Assembly: GCF_018687735.1 (NCBI RefSeq)
Contig: NZ_CP061304.1
Span: 682,001 to 746,000 of the forward strand
Direction: 5' to 3'
Source: Polynucleobacter sp. MG-5-Ahmo-C2
Lineage (GTDB): Bacteria; Pseudomonadota; Gammaproteobacteria; Burkholderiales; Burkholderiaceae
Length of the DNA stretch: 64,000 nt
The notes below the pieces were generated by a model. The model did no database searches. It was not told the origin of the DNA and worked only from the letters and a program-made list of their open reading frames with translations. Within the stretch, counting starts at the first letter, position 1. Each line of letters begins with the position of its first letter. Shown one piece after another: positions 16,816 through 27,257 of this stretch. The position numbers and the translations under genes were made by a program.

Positions 16816-17553
16816 TTGTCAGAAGTCAATTTGCCTGTTGCCTCATTTAGCCCTCTGTACGAGCAGATCAAGTCAATGATTTTGGCTAGCCTGCAAGCTG
16901 CAGAATGGCTTCCTGGAGCAGCCATCCCTAGTGAAATGGAATTGGCGGCACGCTATGCCGTTAGCCAGGGCACCGTCCGCAAGGCTATCGATGAGCTGGC
17001 AGCCCAAAGCTTATTGGTGAGACGTCAAGGGAAGGGTACTTTTGTTGCCACCCATCAAGAAGACGATTGGCAATATCGTTTTTTACGCTTATCCCCTGAT
17101 TCTGGTGAGAAATTTCATCTCACTAGCCAGTTTTTAGCCTGTGTCAGGGCTAAAGCAAGTCCTTATATAGCGGATTTGCTTAAATTAAAGGCAGGTGACG
17201 CAGTGATTCATATTGATCGTGTCCAGAGTTTTGCAGGTAAACCCATTGTTTTTGAAGAGATTTGGCTACCTGGAGCCCGCTTTAAGGATCTTGATCTCGA
17301 GGCGCTGAATACCTGGCATGGTCCGGTATACGCTTTCTATGAGAGTCAATTTGCGACACATATGGTGCGTGCAGAAGAAAAAATTAAGGCAGTAGCTGCT
17401 GATGAAGTCTTGGCGGGTCATCTCCAATTGCCACTTGGCGCACCACTGCTTTCTGTTGAGAGAGTGGCCTTCACTTACGGGAATAAACCAGTAGAAATTC
17501 GTCATGCCAGATACGACACTTCAGAGCAGCACTACGAAAATAAATTGAACTAA
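16816..17553 (+). CDS. GntR-family regulator with UTRA domain, probable control of TCA genes
   Basis: The frame is open from an ATG at 16723, but the TTG at 16816 is the likelier start: a GGAG site lies at 16807-16810, and the upstream ATG precedes the predicted transcription start. From TTG the protein is 245 aa. Residues about 8-75 are a GntR winged helix (P-L-Y-E-Q-I-K, then I-P-S-E-M-E-L-A-A-R-Y, V-S-Q-G-T-V-R-K-A-I-D-E-L, G-K-G-T-F). Residues about 90-240 are a UTRA ligand-binding domain of the HutC subfamily. It lies between mdh and sdhC, so it probably senses a central carboxylate. The ligand is unknown. Confidence 0.85.
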   Translation: MSEVNLPVASFSPLYEQIKSMILASLQAAEWLPGAAIPSEMELAARYAVSQGTVRKAIDELAAQSLLVRRQGKGTFVATHQEDDWQYRFLRLSPDSGEKFHLTSQFLACVRAKASPYIADLLKLKAGDAVIHIDRVQSFAGKPIVFEEIWLPGARFKDLDLEALNTWHGPVYAFYESQFATHMVRAEEKIKAVAADEVLAGHLQLPLGAPLLSVERVAFTYGNKPVEIRHARYDTSEQHYENKLN

Positions 17554-17631
17554 AAATATCCGTTAAAACCCCTATTTAACGCTTTTAAACACTAAAAAAT
17601 CCCCACCACCCCTAAGGTTTCCAATAGAATA

Positions 17632-17646
17632 TGTTGCGACACAACA
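17632..17646. promoter_or_regulatory. Inverted repeat upstream of sdhC, possible regulator site
   Basis: TGTTG-CGACA-CAACA is a perfect 5-bp inverted repeat 40 bases before the sdhC start in the only long gap of the sdh cluster. Its GT...AC ends would suit the adjacent GntR protein, but its sequence differs from the palindrome before gntR, so a shared regulator is a guess. Confidence 0.35.
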
Positions 17647-17685
17647 AAACCACAATAAACCTCCACTTAAACATCGAGATTGCCC

Positions 17686-18105
17686 ATGGTTGATGCACAA
17701 CACAATGTAAAAAAAGATAAACCGGTTTATCGAAATATTGGCCTAGCCCAATTAGTGAAATATCGCCTTCCTTGGGCAGGGAAGGTTTCTATTCTTCACC
17801 GCATCAGCGGAGCGGTATTGTTCCTCTTATTGCCATTCATCTTGTATCTCTTTGATCAGAGTTTGGCTTCTGAGTTGAGTTATCAAAAATTCCAAGCTTT
17901 TACTAGCAACATTTTGGTAAAAATAATTTGCCTAGGCTTGATCTGGTCATTCTTGCACCACTTTTGTGCTGGTATCCGTTACCTCTTACTCGATTTGGAA
18001 ATCGGGGTGGAGAAGTCGGAATCCAATCGCTCTGCCATCATTGTTTTAATTGTTGGCTTGGCTCTGACGGCAATCGTTGGCCTCAAATTATTTGACCTGT
18101 ACTAA
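17686..18105 (+). CDS. sdhC: Succinate dehydrogenase cytochrome b556 subunit
   Basis: A 139-aa membrane anchor of complex II with three transmembrane helices. The motif S-I-L-H-R-I-S-G near residue 36 and the heme-ligand region H-H-F-C-A-G-I-R-Y-L-L-L-D near 92 are typical. A TTG at 17680 is in frame, but the ATG at 17686 gives the normal start M-V-D-A-Q. The subunit helps bind heme b and ubiquinone. It heads sdhCDAB-sdhE. Confidence 0.95.
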   Translation: MVDAQHNVKKDKPVYRNIGLAQLVKYRLPWAGKVSILHRISGAVLFLLLPFILYLFDQSLASELSYQKFQAFTSNILVKIICLGLIWSFLHHFCAGIRYLLLDLEIGVEKSESNRSAIIVLIVGLALTAIVGLKLFDLY

Positions 18106-18129
18106 GCGCACATCACTTAAGGAAATTTC

Positions 18130-18495
18130 ATGCCTATTTATCAAATTGGACCAAAGCGCTTAGTTGTAGGCGCCCATTACGGTCTTAAAGAGTGGATCAT
18201 CCAACGCGTCACTGCGATTGTGATGGTGATATTTACAGTTGTTTTGCTGGTTGACTACTGCATCACTGGTAGCGCAACTTATGAAGGCTGGTCTGGTCTT
18301 TTCGCCAATCAGTTTATGAAGCTTTTAACCTTGTTGGCTTTATTCAGCCTTTTCTATCACGCCTGGATTGGTGTGCGCGATATCTGGATGGATTACATCA
18401 AGCCCGTCAGTATTCGTTTAACACTGCAAGTGTTGACCGTCCTCTATCTCGTAGCCTGTGCGGCCTATGCCGTCCAAATTTTGTGGAAAGTGTAA
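18130..18495 (+). CDS. sdhD: Succinate dehydrogenase membrane anchor subunit
   Basis: A 121-aa protein with three membrane helices. It starts with a cytoplasmic segment (G-P-K-R-L-V-V-G-A-H-Y-G) and has W-I-I-Q-R-V-T-A near residue 22 and the heme/quinone region F-Y-H-A-W-I-G-V-R-D-I-W-M-D-Y near 74. With SdhC it anchors SdhAB and forms the quinone site. The sdhA start follows the stop by four bases. Confidence 0.95.
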   Translation: MPIYQIGPKRLVVGAHYGLKEWIIQRVTAIVMVIFTVVLLVDYCITGSATYEGWSGLFANQFMKLLTLLALFSLFYHAWIGVRDIWMDYIKPVSIRLTLQVLTVLYLVACAAYAVQILWKV

Positions 18496-18499
18496 TTCG

Positions 18500-20278
18500 A
18501 TGACTGCAATTCAAAAATCATTGCCACGCCGCCGTTTTGATGCGGTGATTATTGGTGCGGGTGGTTCAGGTATGCGTGCTTCATTGCAATTGGCGGAAGC
18601 TGGTCTCAATGTTGCTGTATTAACGAAAGTTTTCCCAACACGTTCACATACGGTTGCTGCACAAGGTGGTATTGGTGCTTCATTGGGTAATATGAGCGAA
18701 GACAATTGGCACTATCACTTTTATGACACTATTAAAGGTTCTGATTGGTTAGGTGACCAGGACGTCATCGAGTTTATGTGTCGTGAGGCGCCAAAAGTTG
18801 TTTACGAATTAGAGCATTTTGGTATGCCATTTGACCGTAATCCAGATGGTACGATTTATCAGCGTCCATTCGGTGGTCACACTGCAAACTATGGTGAAAA
18901 ACCAGTGCAACGTGCTTGCGCTGCTGCTGACCGTACTGGTCACGCAATGTTGCACACCTTGTATCAGCGTAACGTGCGCGCTAAAACCAATTTCTTTGTT
19001 GAGTGGTTAGCCCTGGATTTAATTCGTGACGATGAGGGTGATGTCGTTGGTGTTACCGCTCTTGAAATGGAGACTGGTCAGGTTTATATCCTTGAAGCCA
19101 AGGTTGTTATGTTGGCTACAGGTGGTGCAGGCCGTATTTGGGACGCCTCTACTAACGCATTTATTAATACCGGCGACGGTATGGGTCTTGCAGCCCGCGC
19201 AGGTATTCCATTGGAAGACATGGAGTTCTGGCAGTTCCACCCAACCGGCGTAGCGGGTGCGGGCGTATTGCTGACAGAGGGTTGTCGCGGTGAAGGTGGT
19301 ATCTTGCGCAACAAAGACGGTGAGCGTTTCATGGAGCGTTATGCGCCAACCTATAAGGATTTAGCGCCACGCGATTTCGTATCTCGTTGCATGGATCAAG
19401 AAATTAAAGAAGGGCGCGGTTGTGGTCCCAACGGTGATTATGTTGTGCTGGATTTGACGCACATTGGCGCCGAAACGATCATGAAGCGTTTACCTTCTGT
19501 GTATGAAATTGGCATTAACTTTGCTAACGTTGACGTGACTAAAGAGCCCATTCCAGTTGTGCCAACCATTCACTATCAGATGGGCGGCATTCCAACTAAC
19601 ATCAATGGGCAAGTGGTTGTGCCTGCCAACGGTATTCATAACGAAATCGTGAATGGCTTGTATGCCATTGGCGAATGCTCATGCGTCTCCGTTCACGGTG
19701 CAAACCGTTTAGGCACGAACTCATTACTAGACCTTTTGGTATTTGGTCGCGCAGCGGGTAACCACATTGTTGGCTTGGGCTTGAAGAATCGTGAGTTCAA
19801 GAAATTGCCTGAGAATGCTGGTCAGCAAACCTTGGAACGTATTGCGAAGTTAGATAACTCTACTTCTGGTGAGTACGCACAAGACGTTGCTAACGACATT
19901 CGCAAGTGTATGCAGAAATATGCTGGCGTGTTCCGTAATCAAGAGCTGATGGATGAAGGCGTTCGTCAAATGGCGAAATTGACTGAGCGTGCTCAGAACT
20001 TGTGGGTCAAAGATAAGTCTGAGATTTTCAATACAGCGCGTATTGAAGCGTTGGAAGTAGCTAACTTAGTTGAGACTGCCAATGCAACCATGATTTCTGC
20101 TGCAGCCCGCAAAGAAAGTCGCGGTGCACACTCACATGATGATCACCAGCATCGGGATGATGACAACTGGATGAAGCATACCCTTTGGTATAGCGAAGGA
20201 AATAAGCTCTCTTATAAGCCAGTGGTATTAAAGCCTTTGACTGTTGAGTCCTTCCCTCCTAAAGAACGTACTTTCTAA
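18500..20278 (+). CDS. sdhA: Succinate dehydrogenase flavoprotein subunit
   Basis: The catalytic 592-aa subunit oxidises succinate to fumarate. The FAD Rossmann motif G-A-G-G-S-G-M-R-A is near residue 20; the covalent-FAD histidine is in R-S-H-T-V-A-A-Q-G-G near 50; active-site segments H-P-T-G, R-G-E-G-G-I-L-R-N and H-Q/Y-x-M-G-G-I are all present, and the C-terminal W-x-x-H-T-L-W region is complete. The ATG at 18500 is chosen, as the frame upstream lies inside sdhD. A histidine-rich patch (S-H-D-D-H-Q-H-R-D-D-D) occurs near residue 550, as in other betaproteobacteria. Confidence 0.97.
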   Translation: MTAIQKSLPRRRFDAVIIGAGGSGMRASLQLAEAGLNVAVLTKVFPTRSHTVAAQGGIGASLGNMSEDNWHYHFYDTIKGSDWLGDQDVIEFMCREAPKVVYELEHFGMPFDRNPDGTIYQRPFGGHTANYGEKPVQRACAAADRTGHAMLHTLYQRNVRAKTNFFVEWLALDLIRDDEGDVVGVTALEMETGQVYILEAKVVMLATGGAGRIWDASTNAFINTGDGMGLAARAGIPLEDMEFWQFHPTGVAGAGVLLTEGCRGEGGILRNKDGERFMERYAPTYKDLAPRDFVSRCMDQEIKEGRGCGPNGDYVVLDLTHIGAETIMKRLPSVYEIGINFANVDVTKEPIPVVPTIHYQMGGIPTNINGQVVVPANGIHNEIVNGLYAIGECSCVSVHGANRLGTNSLLDLLVFGRAAGNHIVGLGLKNREFKKLPENAGQQTLERIAKLDNSTSGEYAQDVANDIRKCMQKYAGVFRNQELMDEGVRQMAKLTERAQNLWVKDKSEIFNTARIEALEVANLVETANATMISAAARKESRGAHSHDDHQHRDDDNWMKHTLWYSEGNKLSYKPVVLKPLTVESFPPKERTF

Positions 20279-20295
20279 GCGAAGAGAAATAGAAA

Positions 20296-21000
20296 ATGAG
20301 TGATATCCGTATATTTGAAATTTACCGCTACGATCCAGATGTCGATGCAGCTCCACGCATGCAGCGCTATGAGCTAGAACTTACTGGCGAACGTATGTTG
20401 TTAGATGCCTTGATTTCTTTAAAGAAGCAAGACGAAACAATTTCTTATCGTCGTTCATGCCGTGAAGGTGTGTGCGGTTCAGATGCGATGAACATCAACG
20501 GTAAAAATGGTTTGGCTTGTTTGACCAATATGTTGACTTTGCCTAAGGTCATCACATTGCGCCCATTGCCTGGCTTGCCAGTCGTGCGTGATTTGATCGT
20601 CGACATGACTTTGTTTTTCAAACAATACCTGTCTATCAAACCTTACTTGGTAAATGACAATCCACCTCCAGAAAAAGAGCGCCTTCAGAGCCCTGAAGAG
20701 CGTGAAGAGTTAAATGGCTTGTATGAGTGCATCTTGTGCGCATCTTGCTCAACTTCATGCCCATCATTCTGGTGGAACCCTGATAAGTTTGTGGGTCCAG
20801 CGGGCTTGTTACAGGCATATCGCTTTATTGCTGATAGCCGTGACGAAGAAACATCGCAGCGCTTGGATAATCTGGAAGATCCGTATCGCTTATTCCGCTG
20901 CCATACCATTATGAATTGTGTGGACGTCTGTCCTAAGCACTTGAACCCAACCAAGGCAATTGGCAAGATCAAGGAGTTGATGGTTCGTAGGGCAGTATGA
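20296..21000 (+). CDS. sdhB: Succinate dehydrogenase iron-sulfur subunit
   Basis: A 234-aa electron-transfer subunit with three iron-sulfur centres. The 2Fe-2S ligands are in [10 protein letters not shown] and the later G-L-A-C near residues 55-75; the 4Fe-4S ligands are in C-I-L-C-A-S-C near 148; the 3Fe-4S ligands are in C-H-T-I-M-N-C and the C-P near 205. The stop overlaps the sdhE start by four bases (ATGA). Confidence 0.97.
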   Translation: MSDIRIFEIYRYDPDVDAAPRMQRYELELTGERMLLDALISLKKQDETISYRRSCREGVCGSDAMNINGKNGLACLTNMLTLPKVITLRPLPGLPVVRDLIVDMTLFFKQYLSIKPYLVNDNPPPEKERLQSPEEREELNGLYECILCASCSTSCPSFWWNPDKFVGPAGLLQAYRFIADSRDEETSQRLDNLEDPYRLFRCHTIMNCVDVCPKHLNPTKAIGKIKELMVRRAV

Positions 21001-21266
21001 CCCTAGGCAATGCAGAGTTATATCGTTTAAAGAGTGATGCTCGTAGAGGCTTGCTAGAAAACGACTTAATTCTGCAGCGCTTCTTTGAGCGTTATGGCGC
21101 TCAGTTGAGCGAAGCAGATGGAATCGTTTTAAGTCAGTTATTGGCCCTTGATGACAATGACCTCATGGATTTGTTAATTGGTCGTAAAGATTCAGTATCA
21201 ATGTTGGAGAAAGAGATGCAGTCTGATTCTTTCAAAGCAGTTTTACAAAGGCTCAGAGAGAAATAA
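20997..21266 (+). CDS. sdhE: FAD assembly factor SdhE
   Basis: An 89-aa protein that promotes covalent attachment of FAD to SdhA. The family motif R-R-G-x-x-E-x-D is seen as [10 protein letters not shown] near residue 12, followed by the helical L-x-R-F-F pattern and D-x-x-L-M-D-L-L near 58. It is coupled to sdhB by an ATGA overlap, as expected for its role. Confidence 0.93.
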   Translation: MTLGNAELYRLKSDARRGLLENDLILQRFFERYGAQLSEADGIVLSQLLALDDNDLMDLLIGRKDSVSMLEKEMQSDSFKAVLQRLREK

Positions 21267-21348
21267 TTCAGCTTTTTGGTGCAGTGGTAGTGATGGCATT
21301 TGATTGAATAGTGTTTTACTCATAATTTTGAATGACTAAGGATTAGAA

Positions 21349-22662
21349 ATGATTGAATCGGACATCAAAGCAAAACTCTCGTTTTCGGATGGCACGCCAG
21401 ATATTGATCTGCCAATTTACAAAGGAACAGTTGGTCCTGATGTAATCGATATTCGCAAGCTCTATGGTCAGACTGGTAAGTTCACTTACGATTCAGGTTT
21501 TCTTTCTACTGCGTCTTGCAATAGCAAAATTACTTATATCGATGGCGACAAAGGTGAGTTGCTCTATCGCGGCTACCCAATTGAAGACCTGGCAAATAAC
21601 TGCGACTTCTTGGAAGTGTGCTTTCTGCTGATTAATGGTGAATTGCCAAACGCTACCGAGAAAAAAGATTTTGAAGAAATGGTTATGCACCACACTATGG
21701 TTCATGAGCAGATGCAATTCTTCTTGCGCGGTTTCCGTCGTGATGCGCACCCAATGGCAGTACTGACTGGCTTGGTCGGCGGTATGGCAGCTTTCTATCA
21801 TGATCAAATTAACTACAGCGATCCAAAGGCGCGTGAAGTAGCGCAAATTCGTTTGATCGCGAAGATGCCAACCCTTGTGGCAATGGCATACAAGTATTCA
21901 GTAGGACAACCTTTTATCTATCCAGATAATTCTTTGTCATACACCGCCAACTTTATGCGCATGATGTTTGCTACCCCATGTGAAGAGTACAAAGTAAACC
22001 CAGTATTGGTACGTGCTTTGGACCGCATCTTTACCTTACATGCAGACCATGAGCAAAATGCTTCTACATCGACCGTGCGTTTGTGCGGCTCTTCAGGCAC
22101 AAATCCATTTGCTGCTATTTCTGCTGGTATAGCCTGTCTATGGGGTCCGGCTCACGGTGGAGCAAACGAAGCTTGCTTACAGATGTTGAATGAGATTCAA
22201 GCAAGCGGTGGCGTTGATAAGATCCATGAATTTATCGCTCAAGTGAAAGACAAGAACTCTAGCGTTCGTTTGATGGGCTTTGGCCATCGTGTTTACAAAA
22301 ACTTTGATCCACGTGCAAAATTGATGCGTGAGACTTGCTATGAAGTTTTGAATGAACTCGGTCTGCAAGATGATCCATTGTTCAAGTTAGCAATGACCCT
22401 TGAGAAGATTGCTTTGGAAGATGAGTATTTCGTTAGCCGCAAGCTCTATCCAAACGTGGACTTCTATTCGGGCATCGTGCAGCGCGCACTTGGCATCCCA
22501 ACAGAAATGTTTACCTGTATTTTTGCTTTGGCAAGAACAGTAGGCTGGATTGCGCAGTGGGAAGAGATGATTACCGATCCAGAGTACAAGATCGGACGTC
22601 CACGTCAGCTGTATGTTGGTGAAACTTCACGCAAGGTTCCTAACATCTCGGTTCGTAAATAA
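21349..22662 (+). CDS. gltA: Citrate synthase
   Basis: A 437-aa enzyme of the hexameric type II group that is usually inhibited by NADH. Conserved segments are [13 protein letters not shown] near residue 225, the catalytic [14 protein letters not shown] near 310 and the D-F-Y-S-G region near 370. The 82-base gap after sdhE contains TTGATT (21300) and CATAAT (21321), but their spacing is only 15 bases, so a separate promoter is possible rather than established. leuC follows after 17 bases. Confidence 0.97.
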   Translation: MIESDIKAKLSFSDGTPDIDLPIYKGTVGPDVIDIRKLYGQTGKFTYDSGFLSTASCNSKITYIDGDKGELLYRGYPIEDLANNCDFLEVCFLLINGELPNATEKKDFEEMVMHHTMVHEQMQFFLRGFRRDAHPMAVLTGLVGGMAAFYHDQINYSDPKAREVAQIRLIAKMPTLVAMAYKYSVGQPFIYPDNSLSYTANFMRMMFATPCEEYKVNPVLVRALDRIFTLHADHEQNASTSTVRLCGSSGTNPFAAISAGIACLWGPAHGGANEACLQMLNEIQASGGVDKIHEFIAQVKDKNSSVRLMGFGHRVYKNFDPRAKLMRETCYEVLNELGLQDDPLFKLAMTLEKIALEDEYFVSRKLYPNVDFYSGIVQRALGIPTEMFTCIFALARTVGWIAQWEEMITDPEYKIGRPRQLYVGETSRKVPNISVRK

Positions 22663-22679
22663 GGTTCTTAAGGTCGCTC

Positions 22680-24089
22680 ATGTCTCGTACGCTTTATGAC
22701 AAATTGTGGGATGACCACGTTGTTTACTCTGAAGAAGATGGCACAGCGACGATCTATATTGATCGTCAGCTACTGCATGAGGTAACTAGCCCTCAAGCGT
22801 TTGAAGGCTTGAATATGGCCGGTCGCCCAGTTTGGCGTATCTCTGCGAATTTAGCAGTTTCAGACCATAACGTGCCAACAACAGATCGCTCTGAAGGTAT
22901 TGCTGATCCAATTTCAAAATTGCAAGTAGATACCTTGGATCAAAACTGCGATGCTTTTGGTATTACCCAATACAAAATGAACGATGCCCGTCAAGGAATT
23001 GTTCATGTGATTGGGCCAGAGCAGGGCGCAACTTTACCGGGCATGACGGTGGTGTGCGGTGATTCGCATACCAGTACTCATGGCGCATTTGGTGCTTTGG
23101 CATTTGGTATTGGCACTTCAGAAGTCGAGCACGTATTGGCGACTCAAACCCTGCTCATGAAAAAGAGCAAGAATATGTTGGTTAAAGTAGATGGCCGTTT
23201 GCAGCCAGGCTCTACTGCTAAAGATATCGTTCTTGCTGTCATCGGTAAGATTGGCACTGCAGGGGGAACGGGCTACACCATCGAGTTTGCTGGCGAAGCC
23301 ATACGCAGCCTATCGATGGAAGGTCGTATGACCCTTTGTAATATGGCAATTGAAGCTGGTGCAAGAGCGGGCTTAGTTGCCGTTGATGAAACCACTATTG
23401 AATATATTCAAGGTCGCCCATACTCACCAAAAGGCCCAGCGTTATTGCAAGCTTTACAGTATTGGAGAACTTTGCATTCTGATTTAGATGCAAAATTTGA
23501 TGCAGTAGTGGAGTTGCGCGCAGAAGAGATTGCCCCTCAAGTGACTTGGGGTACTTCACCAGAAATGGTGCTTGCCATCAGCGAACGTGTTCCTGATCCA
23601 GAAAAAGAGCGTGACCCTAATAAGCGTTCTGCAATGGAGCGTGCATTGGAGTACATGAATCTGACTCCGAATACGCCACTAAGCAGTATTTCCGTTGATA
23701 AAGTATTTATTGGCTCCTGCACCAATAGCCGCATCGAAGACATGCGCGCAGCAGCTAAAGTGGTTGATCGTCTTGGTAAAAAAGTTGCGGCGAATGTGAA
23801 GTTGGCATTGATTGTTCCTGGTTCAGGATTGGTTAAAGCGCAAGCGGAGCGTGAGGGCTTGGATCGCATCTTTAAGGCTGCTGGCTTTGAATGGCGCGAG
23901 CCAGGTTGCTCTATGTGTTTGGCAATGAATGCTGATCGCTTAGAGCCGGGTGAGCGTTGCGCATCAACTTCCAATCGTAACTTTGAAGGCCGCCAAGGTA
24001 ATGGCGGTCGCACCCATTTAGTGAGTCCTGCGATGGCAGCTGCCGCTGCAATTGAAGGGCATTTTGTTGATGTACGTAAGATTTCATAA
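22680..24089 (+). CDS. leuC: 3-isopropylmalate dehydratase large subunit
   Basis: A 469-aa aconitase-family subunit for leucine synthesis that isomerises 2- to 3-isopropylmalate with LeuD. The 4Fe-4S ligands are in S-C-T-N-S-R-I-E-D near residue 347 and the C-S-M-C-L-A-M-N segment near 410. The [11 protein letters not shown] motif is near 125. A lipoprotein gene separates it from leuD. Confidence 0.97.
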   Translation: MSRTLYDKLWDDHVVYSEEDGTATIYIDRQLLHEVTSPQAFEGLNMAGRPVWRISANLAVSDHNVPTTDRSEGIADPISKLQVDTLDQNCDAFGITQYKMNDARQGIVHVIGPEQGATLPGMTVVCGDSHTSTHGAFGALAFGIGTSEVEHVLATQTLLMKKSKNMLVKVDGRLQPGSTAKDIVLAVIGKIGTAGGTGYTIEFAGEAIRSLSMEGRMTLCNMAIEAGARAGLVAVDETTIEYIQGRPYSPKGPALLQALQYWRTLHSDLDAKFDAVVELRAEEIAPQVTWGTSPEMVLAISERVPDPEKERDPNKRSAMERALEYMNLTPNTPLSSISVDKVFIGSCTNSRIEDMRAAAKVVDRLGKKVAANVKLALIVPGSGLVKAQAEREGLDRIFKAAGFEWREPGCSMCLAMNADRLEPGERCASTSNRNFEGRQGNGGRTHLVSPAMAAAAAIEGHFVDVRKIS

Positions 24090-24101
24090 GGGCCATTCAG
24101 A

Positions 24102-24305
24102 ATGAAATTTTCTCCAGTATCTTTAATGGCTAAATTAGCTATCGTTGGTATTGCAGGTCTTACCATCTCTGCTTGCAGCAATACGTTTGAAGGCATGGGG
24201 AAAGATTTACAAACGATGGGTAAGTCAATGGATAGCTCAAATAGCACCCAAAATAATCAGTCACAAACCAAGGGTAAAGATGTTGTGATTACCCCTGTGA
24301 AGTAA
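24102..24305 (+). CDS. Entericidin-like small lipoprotein
   Basis: A 67-residue protein with a lipobox (I-S-A-C25) after a hydrophobic signal peptide. After the lipidated Cys comes S-N-T-F-E-G-M-G-K-D-L-Q-T-M-G, the pattern of entericidin A/B family proteins. Entericidin forms an antidote/toxin pair in E. coli; here only one gene is present, and its role is probably envelope-related. It lies inside leuC-leuD with short gaps, so it must share their transcript. The remainder is polar and low in complexity. Confidence 0.8.
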   Translation: MKFSPVSLMAKLAIVGIAGLTISACSNTFEGMGKDLQTMGKSMDSSNSTQNNQSQTKGKDVVITPVK

Positions 24306-24329
24306 ACATTAAGAGTTAAAGTCAGAATC

Positions 24330-24977
24330 ATGGATAAATTTACGGTATACAAAGGTTTGGTTGCTCCGCTTAATCGCGAGAACGTGGATACCGACGCTAT
24401 TATTCCGAAACAGTTTCTCAAATCCATCAAGAAGACTGGTTTCGGTCAAAACTTATTTGATGAGTGGCGTTATTTAGATCATGGTGAGCCAGGGCAGGAT
24501 TGCAGTGCTCGCCCAGTTAATCCTGATTTCATTCTGAATCAGGCTCGGTACAAGGATGCCGGGATTCTTTTGGCGCGCAAAAACTTTGGTTGTGGCAGCT
24601 CCCGTGAACACGCCCCTTGGGCGCTTGATCAATTCGGTTTTAGGGCAGTCATCGCCCCTAGTTTTGCCGATATTTTTTACAATAATTGCTTCAAAAACGG
24701 TCTTCTACCCATCGTTTTGACAGAAATTCAGGTTGATCACCTGTTTAACGAAACTCTCGCATTTAGTGGCTATCAGCTCACTATTGATCTCGAAGCTCAA
24801 CAGGTGATTACCCCTGATAGCACTGTATATAGCTTCGAAGTAGCCCCATTCAGAAAGTATTGCCTTCTCAATGGTCTGGACGATATCGGCTTAACTCTGC
24901 GACATGCAGATAAAATCAAGGGTTATGAAGCCGAGCGCATTCTCAAAATGCCTTGGCTTGCGACACAATTGCCGTAA
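24330..24977 (+). CDS. leuD: 3-isopropylmalate dehydratase small subunit
   Basis: A 215-aa swivelling-domain subunit that pairs with LeuC. Seen are [13 protein letters not shown] near residue 17, the [15 protein letters not shown] motif near 86 and F-A-D-I-F-Y-N-N-C near 112. It is separated from leuB by 21 bases. Confidence 0.97.
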   Translation: MDKFTVYKGLVAPLNRENVDTDAIIPKQFLKSIKKTGFGQNLFDEWRYLDHGEPGQDCSARPVNPDFILNQARYKDAGILLARKNFGCGSSREHAPWALDQFGFRAVIAPSFADIFYNNCFKNGLLPIVLTEIQVDHLFNETLAFSGYQLTIDLEAQQVITPDSTVYSFEVAPFRKYCLLNGLDDIGLTLRHADKIKGYEAERILKMPWLATQLP

Positions 24978-24998
24978 TTTTAGATTTAAAGGCCTTTC

Positions 24999-26069
24999 AT
25001 GAAAATTGCAGTTCTACCGGGCGATGGTATCGGCCCGGAAATCGTTGCTCAAGCCGTTCGAGTTTTAAATGCACTCGGCCCAAAGTTTGATCTTGAAGAA
25101 GCCCCTGTTGGTGGCGCCGCTTATGATGTCGCCGGACACCCTTTGCCGCCAGCAACTCTTGATTTGGCAAAGAATGCTGATGCGATTTTATTTGGTGCAG
25201 TGGGTGATTGGAAATACGATACCCTTGCGCGTGAATTGCGTCCAGAGCAGGCTATTTTAGGATTGCGCAAACACTTAGAACTGTTTGCTAACTTCAGACC
25301 AGCAATTTGCTACCCAGAGTTAACTGCAGCGTCTAGTTTGAAGCCAGAGATTATTGGTGGCTTAGATATTTTGATTGTGCGTGAATTGAATGGCGACATC
25401 TATTTTGGTCAACCGCGTGGTATTCGTAGTTCAGAGTTGCCTTTGTTTAAAGGTGCGCGCGAAGGTTTCGACACCATGCACTACAGTGAGCCTGAAGTAG
25501 AGCGTATTGGTCGCGTTGCTTTTGAAGCGGCGCGCAAACGTGGCAAGAAAGTATGTAGCGTTGATAAAGCAAACGTTTTAGAAACTTCACAACTGTGGCG
25601 CGAGGTGATGATTCGTATTTCTAAAGAATATCCTGATGTTGAGTTATCCCATATGTATGTGGATAACGCTGCAATGCAGTTGGTAAAAGCGCCCAAGGCA
25701 TTTGATGTGGTGGTAACTGGTAATCTGTTCGGAGATATTCTTTCTGATGAGGCAGCGATGCTTACAGGCTCCATTGGTATGTTGCCTTCCGCATCATTAG
25801 ACAAGAACAATAAGGGTTTGTATGAGCCCAGCCACGGTTCTGCACCTGACATTGCCGGCAAAGGTATTGCGAATCCCTTGGCAACGATTCTTTCTGCGGC
25901 AATGATGCTGCGCTATTCCTTGGGAATGCCAGCTGAAGCGGATCGGATTGAAAAAGCTGTGCAAACAGTATTGGCACAAGGCTTGCGTACAGCTGATATT
26001 TATACCGCGGGCACTCAAAAAGTATCTACTGTACAAATGGGCGATGCAGTAGTCGCCGCACTCTCATAA
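24999..26069 (+). CDS. leuB: 3-isopropylmalate dehydrogenase
   Basis: A 356-aa NAD-linked enzyme that oxidises 3-isopropylmalate. Signatures are [10 protein letters not shown] at the start, the G-A-V-G region near 67, R-E-L-x-G-D-I-Y-F-G near 130, K-A-N-V-L near 190 and the metal/NAD site [10 protein letters not shown] near 242, then the G-S-I-G-M-L-P-S-A and H-G-S-A-P-D-I-A-G segments. It is followed by asd after 23 bases. Confidence 0.97.
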   Translation: MKIAVLPGDGIGPEIVAQAVRVLNALGPKFDLEEAPVGGAAYDVAGHPLPPATLDLAKNADAILFGAVGDWKYDTLARELRPEQAILGLRKHLELFANFRPAICYPELTAASSLKPEIIGGLDILIVRELNGDIYFGQPRGIRSSELPLFKGAREGFDTMHYSEPEVERIGRVAFEAARKRGKKVCSVDKANVLETSQLWREVMIRISKEYPDVELSHMYVDNAAMQLVKAPKAFDVVVTGNLFGDILSDEAAMLTGSIGMLPSASLDKNNKGLYEPSHGSAPDIAGKGIANPLATILSAAMMLRYSLGMPAEADRIEKAVQTVLAQGLRTADIYTAGTQKVSTVQMGDAVVAALS

Positions 26070-26092
26070 ATCGACATAAAAATTTATTCATC

Positions 26093-27250
26093 ATGGTAAA
26101 TACAAAAACTCCTATAGTAGGCTTAGTTGGCTGGCGTGGTATGGTCGGTAGCGTCCTGATGGAGCGCATGCTTGCCGAAAAAGATTTCGACCTAATCGAG
26201 CCTATCTTCTTTAGTACTAGCCAAGCAGGAGGCGAAGTGCCATTGCTCAATGGTCAAAAAGTAACAAAGAGCGAAAGTACTTTGCGAGATGCCAATGACA
26301 TCCAAGCATTGTCACGTTGCGACATCATTTTGACTTGCCAAGGTGGTGACTACACCAACGAAATATTTCCAAAACTGCGAGCTGCAGGCTGGGCTGGTCA
26401 TTGGATTGATGCTGCTAGTGCATTGCGCATGAAGGATGATGCTGTCTTGGTATTGGATCCAGTCAACCGTTCCGTAATTGATCAGGCATTGGCTGCTGGA
26501 GGTAGAAACTGGATTGGTAGTAACTGCACCGTGAGCTTGATGATGATGGCTATGGGTGGTTTGGTAAAGGCTGACATGGTTGAGTGGATCAGCGCCATGA
26601 CTTACCAAGCGGCATCTGGTGCTGGCGCACAAAACATGCGTGAGTTGCTTTTGCAAATGGGTGCTTTGCGCGACAGTGTTGCTACTGAATTAGCAGACCC
26701 TTCCTCATGGATTTTGGATATTGATCGTAAGGTAACGGAAACATTACGTTCAGCAGATTTTCCGAAAAAGAATTTCCGCAACACTGCCTTGGCTGGTAGT
26801 TTGATTCCATGGATTGATGTGCCAGTTGAAAATGGTCAAACGAAAGAAGAGTGGAAGGGTGGCGCTGAGTTCAACAAAATCTTGGGTCGTCCAGCATTCC
26901 GCACTCCTGGCAGTATTCCAATCGATGGATTGTGCGTACGTGTTGGCGCAATGCGTTGCCATTCACAAGGTTTGACTGTGAAGTTAAAGAAGGATATTCC
27001 ACTTAAGGAAATCGAATCTATCTTGGCAAATGATAGCCAATGGGCCAAAGTAGTGCCAAACGAACGTGAATTGACAGAACGGGACTTATCGCCGGCAGCA
27101 GTGAGTGGCACTTTGACTGTGCCTATCGGCAGATTGCACAAATTGGCGATGGGTCCGGAGTATCTTGGTGCATTTACTGTGGGTGATCAGCTATTATGGG
27201 GTGCTGCTGAGCCCTTGCGCCGTATGCTCAGAATCCTACTCGAGAGGTAA
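26093..27250 (+). CDS. asd: Aspartate-semialdehyde dehydrogenase
   Basis: A 385-aa enzyme giving the precursor of lysine, methionine and threonine. The NADP-binding [11 protein letters not shown] is near residue 12, the catalytic cysteine in S-N-C-T-V-S-L near 143, and the substrate-binding [10 protein letters not shown] near 285. The length fits the gram-negative subgroup like E. coli Asd. The stop lies seven bases before the FimV-like gene. Confidence 0.97.
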   Translation: MVNTKTPIVGLVGWRGMVGSVLMERMLAEKDFDLIEPIFFSTSQAGGEVPLLNGQKVTKSESTLRDANDIQALSRCDIILTCQGGDYTNEIFPKLRAAGWAGHWIDAASALRMKDDAVLVLDPVNRSVIDQALAAGGRNWIGSNCTVSLMMMAMGGLVKADMVEWISAMTYQAASGAGAQNMRELLLQMGALRDSVATELADPSSWILDIDRKVTETLRSADFPKKNFRNTALAGSLIPWIDVPVENGQTKEEWKGGAEFNKILGRPAFRTPGSIPIDGLCVRVGAMRCHSQGLTVKLKKDIPLKEIESILANDSQWAKVVPNERELTERDLSPAAVSGTLTVPIGRLHKLAMGPEYLGAFTVGDQLLWGAAEPLRRMLRILLER

Positions 27251-27257
27251 TGAACAG

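Noticed and set aside
23537..24247. 236-codon open frame on the minus strand opposite leuC
   Set aside because: It lies wholly against a well-conserved leuC and the lipoprotein gene, has no start signals, and its sequence shows no family pattern; it reflects codon bias in leuC.
27165..27257. Earlier start for the FimV-like gene within asd
   Set aside because: The extra 31 residues are encoded inside conserved asd codons and do not look like a signal peptide; ATG 27258 does.
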